Of a DNA stretch of 45,690 nucleotides, positions 41,834-45,690 are shown piece by piece. The translations under genes and the position numbers were made by a program. The notes under the pieces were generated by a model. It was not told the origin of the DNA and made no database searches. It saw only the letters and a list, made by a program, of their open reading frames with translations. This stretch comes from Nitrospirota bacterium (lineage in GTDB: Bacteria; Nitrospirota; UBA9217): the NCBI GenBank assembly GCA_020052615.1, contig JAGVOT010000051.1, forward strand, positions 1-45,690. The letters are read 5' to 3'. Numbering within the stretch: the stretch's first letter is position 1; the number at the start of each line of letters is the position of its first letter.

Positions 41834-43996
41834 TTAACGCTTCGCTACTGTTTCCTGCACAACCAGCACCTTCTTGACCGCCGACTGGCCAAGCAGCCCG
41901 GCGTTCAGCGCCATGAGGATCTCGGTCGTGGACCTCGAAACGGGCTTCCCCGCCTTCGCCGGTACCGGCTTGAACGCTGCGGCGGCAAGCTTCGCTGCCT
42001 TGGCCTTCTTTGCGGCCGCGGTTATGTCCTTCACCGTGAATCCCTTGGTCTTGCTCAACACGAGGGAAAGCCCGGCCGCAATTTCCGCGCCGTCCTTGGC
42101 CGCGCCTTCGGGGTCCTGCACCGGAGCGAAGGTCTTCTGGCCCCCGTAGATCGTGATGATCGAGCCTCCCCGTTCGTACAGCGCCCCCATGGGAAGCACC
42201 ACGTCGGCCTTTTCGGCGAGCGGCGTCAGGTGGCTCGTCTGGACGACGAGGAAATCGGCCTTCAGGTCCGCATCGGGAACGCTTCCTGCGACGAAGAGCG
42301 CCTTCATGCCGGACCGCATGTCCGCGTAGGCCTTGCCGGTCTTCTTGATCTTGGCGAATCCCGGTCCGAGGTCGGACAGACATCCCATCTGCATCACGCC
42401 CAGCGCGTTTGCCTCGGGCAGGAGCGGAAGCACGCCGGCGTTCTTCATCAACGCGAGGTTCAGCGCCTGGAGCGATGCCTCCTCGCTGGCCGATATGCCG
42501 GTACCGATCACGACAACGGGATTCTTCGCCGCGGCATAGGCCTTGGCGGCAAGCATGATCTGTTCCGCAGAAACGCCTGACGCCGAAGCGGCAGCGTCAA
42601 CAGCGATGAGCGACTTCTTCAGGGCATCCAGCCCCTTTGCCGACGGGGCCGCGCCTTCTGCGAGCGCTGCGGACATGAGGCCGGCGAGCAGTGCCGCGTC
42701 GGTCCCGGCCTTGAGCTGCAGCAGGATGGCGTTGGCATGGTGCGCGAGGTCCGTCTTTTCCGTGCTCACCACGATCACCTTGGCGCCAGCCTGGGCACGA
42801 CGCCTGATCATCACATCGGCTTCCTGCATGGTCTGTTTCTTCTGGGACGGGTCGGCCCCGATGACGACCACGGCATCGGCCGTGCTCAGATCGGCCTGGG
42901 ACGCTATGCCGATCCCGGCATCACCGTATACCGAGCGCAGGGCGCTGATAAGACCGCCCGCGTAGGCCGAGGCCGTCGTGTCTATATTGGCGCTCCCGGC
43001 CACGTCGCGCGCCAGGGATTGCACCGCCATGGCTTCTTCATTCGTAAGCGAGCCCGAGGCGATGAAGCCCGCGTTTGCACCGGCCTTCTTCAGACCGTCG
43101 GCCGCGATCTTGAGCGCTTCGCTCCACGTCGCCGGCACGAGCTTCTTGCCTTCCCGCTTCATCGGGGTCGTGACGCGGTTCGCCGAGCGGTGCGCGTCGA
43201 AACCGAACCGGCCGATCACGCAGATATAACCATTGTCCTCTTTCGCGTTCACCTTGACGATCTTCCCGTCCTTCTTGCTCACGACCACGCTGCAGCCGGA
43301 TCCGCAGGCGGTGCAGACCGACTCATGCTTCGCAAGGTCCCACTCCCTGCCGTGCTGCCAGCGGTCCCGCTCCATGATGGCGTTCACCGGGCATGCGTCG
43401 ACGCAGCTCCCGCAGAAGGTGCAGCCGGACTCGTGAAGCGGCTTGTCCATGGCCGTCGAGACCTTTGAGGTGATGCCGCGGCCCATGAAGTCGAGTACGT
43501 TCGTGTTCTGCTCCTTGCAGACCCGCACGCAACGGCCGCAGAGGATGCAGTAGTTGTTGTCGATGGTGATAAAAGGGCTCCGGTCGTTCAGCTCATAATT
43601 GAAGCTCTTCCGTCCGAAGGATGATTCGCGGATGGTGAGGTCTGCGGCGTAGCGCTGGAGGTCGCAGGTGCCGGCCTTGGGGCAGGTCATGCAGTCCAGG
43701 GGATGGAAAGACAGGACCAGGTCGGTCACGAACTTCCGGATCTCCTCCACCTTGGGGGTCTTGGTCTGGACCTTCATGCCCTCCTTGGTGCGGGTCGTGC
43801 AGCCGGTGACCGGGGTCTTCAAGCCCTCGATCTCCACCATGCACATGCGGCAGGCGCCCACGCCGCGGAGTTCCTTGATATGGCAGAGGTTCGGGATGTG
43901 GACCCCCACCGTCGCGGCAGCGTCGACCAGCGTCATGCCCTCGGGCACCTGGTATGCCTTGCCGTCGAATTCCATGTTCACCATCTTCTTCGTCAT
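41834..43996 (-). CDS. NuoG/formate-dehydrogenase-like iron-sulfur subunit lacking a molybdenum ligand (720 aa)
   Basis: The domain order is that of NuoG and NAD-linked FdhA. The [2Fe-2S] ferredoxin has Cys38, 49, 52 and 66. The His98/Cys102/105/111 [4Fe-4S] and two ferredoxin clusters (Cys150/153/156/160 and 192/195/198/202) follow, then Cys228/231/235/259 at the head of a molybdopterin-oxidoreductase-like domain. Where formate dehydrogenases carry Cys/Sec, this protein reads NIDTTASAYAGG, so no Mo/W ligand is seen. The C-terminus is an Ala/Lys-rich tail (about 660-700) with no clear dinucleotide-binding domain. It probably acts as an electron-relay subunit with the NuoF-like protein upstream. 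Calling it formate dehydrogenase would be unsafe. Confidence 0.85.
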   Translation of the reverse strand: MTKKMVNMEFDGKAYQVPEGMTLVDAAATVGVHIPNLCHIKELRGVGACRMCMVEIEGLKTPVTGCTTRTKEGMKVQTKTPKVEEIRKFVTDLVLSFHPLDCMTCPKAGTCDLQRYAADLTIRESSFGRKSFNYELNDRSPFITIDNNYCILCGRCVRVCKEQNTNVLDFMGRGITSKVSTAMDKPLHESGCTFCGSCVDACPVNAIMERDRWQHGREWDLAKHESVCTACGSGCSVVVSKKDGKIVKVNAKEDNGYICVIGRFGFDAHRSANRVTTPMKREGKKLVPATWSEALKIAADGLKKAGANAGFIASGSLTNEEAMAVQSLARDVAGSANIDTTASAYAGGLISALRSVYGDAGIGIASQADLSTADAVVVIGADPSQKKQTMQEADVMIRRRAQAGAKVIVVSTEKTDLAHHANAILLQLKAGTDAALLAGLMSAALAEGAAPSAKGLDALKKSLIAVDAAASASGVSAEQIMLAAKAYAAAKNPVVVIGTGISASEEASLQALNLALMKNAGVLPLLPEANALGVMQMGCLSDLGPGFAKIKKTGKAYADMRSGMKALFVAGSVPDADLKADFLVVQTSHLTPLAEKADVVLPMGALYERGGSIITIYGGQKTFAPVQDPEGAAKDGAEIAAGLSLVLSKTKGFTVKDITAAAKKAKAAKLAAAAFKPVPAKAGKPVSRSTTEILMALNAGLLGQSAVKKVLVVQETVAKR

Positions 43997-44102
43997 AGCA
44001 GCCTCCGAATGGACATCAATTATTGAAAAGGTAGGTTTGGAGCTTGAAGAGTGAAAATCTTAAATCTTCATTATTCAATTTCCGACTTTCAATGGCATCT
44101 TA

Positions 44103-44774
44103 CTATTTCGCCGGTGATATGGTCTCCGCCATATCGTGTATGGAACAGACCGGCGCCTTGCCGGTCGGCCGTCCGCTGACATCGCAGGTGCAGACCAGAG
44201 TACGCAGGGGCTCTTTCTTTTTTTCCTCGCGGACCTTCTCCACGATGACCACTGCTCCCTCGGGACATACCTTGATGCATTCGCCGCAGTGCGTGCAGCG
44301 CTGCTGACGGATGCGGTAAGGCGTGAACCCGCCCTGGTAGCCGACCGCCTTCTGTCCCTCAATGGCGTTGTCCTTGCAGACCTCGCGGCACTTGTCGCAC
44401 ATGATGCATCTGGACGGCTCGATCTCGTAGGTCACGAGGGCCGCGCACTCGCGGTGATCGCAGATGCCGTCGATATGCCGCTGCAGGTCGTCCTTGTGCT
44501 GGGCGAGGAACGCGGCGAGAATATCTGCGTGGTCCTTACCCTTCTTGCACATGCCGCCGTCCTTCACGTCGGCAGCGATGCGGGCAAGCTGGGCCGCATG
44601 CTTCGCGTTGCCCCGGCCGGACTGGATGGCCTCGAAGATCTTTATGGCGTCGAAGATCCCGAGCTTGCAGGGGTGGCACTTTGAGCACATGCCGTCCTTG
44701 GAGGGATCATTATAGAAGAACGCGAGCTTGAGCCGGGTGCTGTTTACGGGGCACTTACTTTCCTGCTTTGACAT
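44103..44774 (-). CDS. Iron-sulfur protein with NADH_4Fe-4S-type helix bundle and two ferredoxin clusters (223 aa)
   Basis: The N-terminal part (about 26-110) has [10 protein letters not shown] and a four-helix segment with Cys76, like the NuoF C-terminal 4Fe-4S domain ([10 protein letters not shown]) but without the flavin domain. It is followed by bacterial ferredoxin motifs at Cys123/126/129/133 and Cys160/163/166/170, and ends in a cysteine-bearing tail (Cys195, 197, 210). The start at 44774 (MSKQESKCP) follows GGAGGGG and overlaps the end of the NuoF-like gene by 20 bases, so the two are coupled. It likely passes electrons between the NuoF-like and NuoG-like subunits. I know no exact named family. 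Confidence 0.8.
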   Translation of the reverse strand: MSKQESKCPVNSTRLKLAFFYNDPSKDGMCSKCHPCKLGIFDAIKIFEAIQSGRGNAKHAAQLARIAADVKDGGMCKKGKDHADILAAFLAQHKDDLQRHIDGICDHRECAALVTYEIEPSRCIMCDKCREVCKDNAIEGQKAVGYQGGFTPYRIRQQRCTHCGECIKVCPEGAVVIVEKVREEKKKEPLRTLVCTCDVSGRPTGKAPVCSIHDMAETISPAK

Positions 44775-45690
44775 GGGCCCCTCCTTTTTCAACGACAATG
44801 GCCTGCGTGGGGCAGACGCCGTAGCACGCTTTGCACTTGGTGCAGTAGTCCTGGTCGATATAGAACCGGTCGCGAAGCTCGACGACCGCGTCAAAGGCGC
44901 AGGCCGTCTTGCACAGCCCGCAGAGGATGCAGTGCTCGGGCCGGATGCGGAACATGCCCAGGCCCTGGCACCGCTTGGCGCGGCAGAACTTGTCGTTCAC
45001 GTGCTCCTCGTATTCCTCGCGGAAATACTTGATGGTGGAAAGCACGGGATTCGGCGCGCTGTTCCCGAGGCCGCAGAGCGAGCCGGCGACGATCATCTTG
45101 CCCATCTTCTCGAGCCGCTCGATGTCCCCCTTCTCGCCGCCGCCCGACGTGATCTTGTCGAGGAGCTCGTACATCTGCCAGGTGCCGACGCGGCAGGGCG
45201 GACATTTGCCGCAGGATTCGCTCTTGGTAAAGGAGAGGAAGTACTTGGCCACGTCCACCATGCAGTCGTCCTCGTCCATGACCACCATGCCGCCGGAGCC
45301 CATGATGGAGCCCACGGTCGCCAGGGTGTCGAAGTCCACTTTCAGGTCGAGGAACTGGGCCGGGATGCAGCCGCCCGACGGGCCGCCGGTCTGGACCGCC
45401 TTGAATTCCTTCTCGGGGTTCAGCATGCCTCCGCCGATGTCGAAGATGATCTCCCGGAGCGTGATGCCCATGGGGACCTCGATAAGGCCGGTGTTCTTGA
45501 TCTTGCCGGTCAGGGCGAAGACCTTCGTGCCTTTCGATTTTTCCGTGCCGATGTTGATGTAATAATCCAGACCCTTGGTGAAAATGGTCGGAACGTTCGC
45601 GAAGGTCTCGACGTTGTTCAGGTTCGTAGGCATTCCCCAGAGGCCGCCTGCCGCTTCGGAGAGGCGCGGCGGACGGGGGCGCGGCATGCC
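44755..45690 (-). CDS. NuoF/HydB-like NADH-binding flavoprotein subunit, C-terminal part
   Basis: The gene is cut by the right edge; about 311 residues remain. The retained part has [32 protein letters not shown] and the 4Fe-4S motif [14 protein letters not shown] with the later Cys in GSLCGLG, all typical of NuoF. Two C-terminal ferredoxin clusters ([11 protein letters not shown] and [12 protein letters not shown]) follow, as in HydB/FdhB-type subunits rather than respiratory NuoF. The FMN/NADH-binding N-terminus lies outside the window. Together with the two downstream genes it should oxidise or reduce NAD(H), possibly with ferredoxin. Confidence 0.92.
   Translation of the reverse strand, partial: GMPRPRPPRLSEAAGGLWGMPTNLNNVETFANVPTIFTKGLDYYINIGTEKSKGTKVFALTGKIKNTGLIEVPMGITLREIIFDIGGGMLNPEKEFKAVQTGGPSGGCIPAQFLDLKVDFDTLATVGSIMGSGGMVVMDEDDCMVDVAKYFLSFTKSESCGKCPPCRVGTWQMYELLDKITSGGGEKGDIERLEKMGKMIVAGSLCGLGNSAPNPVLSTIKYFREEYEEHVNDKFCRAKRCQGLGMFRIRPEHCILCGLCKTACAFDAVVELRDRFYIDQDYCTKCKACYGVCPTQAIVVEKGGAHVKAGK

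Noticed and set aside
41834-43996. Formate dehydrogenase alpha subunit
   Set aside because: The Cys/Sec ligand segment is missing and the C-terminal pterin-binding domain is not recognisable.

Overview
The window is 45.7 kb of dense, GC-rich bacterial chromosome with about 39 protein genes. I see no rRNA, tRNA, CRISPR array, transposase or phage gene. The gene set suggests an anaerobic or microaerophilic Gram-negative bacterium: type IV pilus secretin and several lipoproteins, Ni-Fe-S CO dehydrogenase, a NuoF/NuoG-like iron-sulfur complex, diheme b558-type succinate dehydrogenase/fumarate reductase, GTP-type PEP carboxykinase and the archaeal-type FBP aldolase/phosphatase. Desulfobacterota (Geobacter/Syntrophobacter-like) or Nitrospirota would fit. 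That placement is inference from gene content only.

Layout. 1-7.6 kb: the start of an aconitase gene (cut by the left edge), a small protein with a clear promoter, a solitary GroES homologue, an M24 peptidase, a lipoprotein with a long leader, a radical SAM protein, aat, a rubredoxin-like zinc ribbon and an ACT-domain malic enzyme. 7.8-12.9 kb: fumC-sdhC-sdhA-sdhB. 13.0-18.3 kb: a complete branched-chain amino acid type ABC transporter (livJHMGF) followed by an AcuB-like CBS-ACT protein. 18.4-23.5 kb: FBP aldolase/phosphatase, a kinase-fold-like protein of unknown role, and pckG. 23.6-30.3 kb: a 59-residue cysteine protein, a GAF-GGDEF diguanylate cyclase with a histone-like basic tail, and clpB-hspR-dnaJ with a HEAT-repeat gene upstream. 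30.4-39.1 kb: on the minus strand, a small HTH gene, pilMNOPQ and two lipoproteins, one of them a large Ig-domain and calcium-loop protein. 39.7-45.7 kb: CO dehydrogenase and, upstream on the same strand, a NuoG-like protein, an iron-sulfur protein and a NuoF-like protein cut by the right edge.

How the genes fit together. Aconitase, fumarase, Sdh/Frd, malic enzyme, PEPCK and FBP aldolase/phosphatase form a connected C4-to-sugar (TCA plus gluconeogenesis) core, consistent with growth on organic acids or C1 units. CODH beside a NuoF/G-like flavin/Fe-S set suggests electron transfer between CO2/CO, ferredoxin and NAD(H). ClpB, DnaJ and HspR form a classical HspR-controlled heat-shock unit. The pil operon builds the alignment and secretin part of a type IV pilus or related machine.

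Intergenic regions carry several large palindromic repeats (920-1036, 4930-5014, 5878-5960, 10004-10086), an mRNA-stabilising type hairpin between livJ and livH, good intrinsic terminators (1060, 18368, 30290, 33112, 39605) and several sigma70-like promoters. The most unusual items are the kinase-like protein next to pckG, the CODH/NuoFG-like neighbourhood with a NuoG homologue lacking a molybdenum ligand, the Ig/calcium-loop lipoprotein behind pilQ, and the lysine-rich-tailed diguanylate cyclase.
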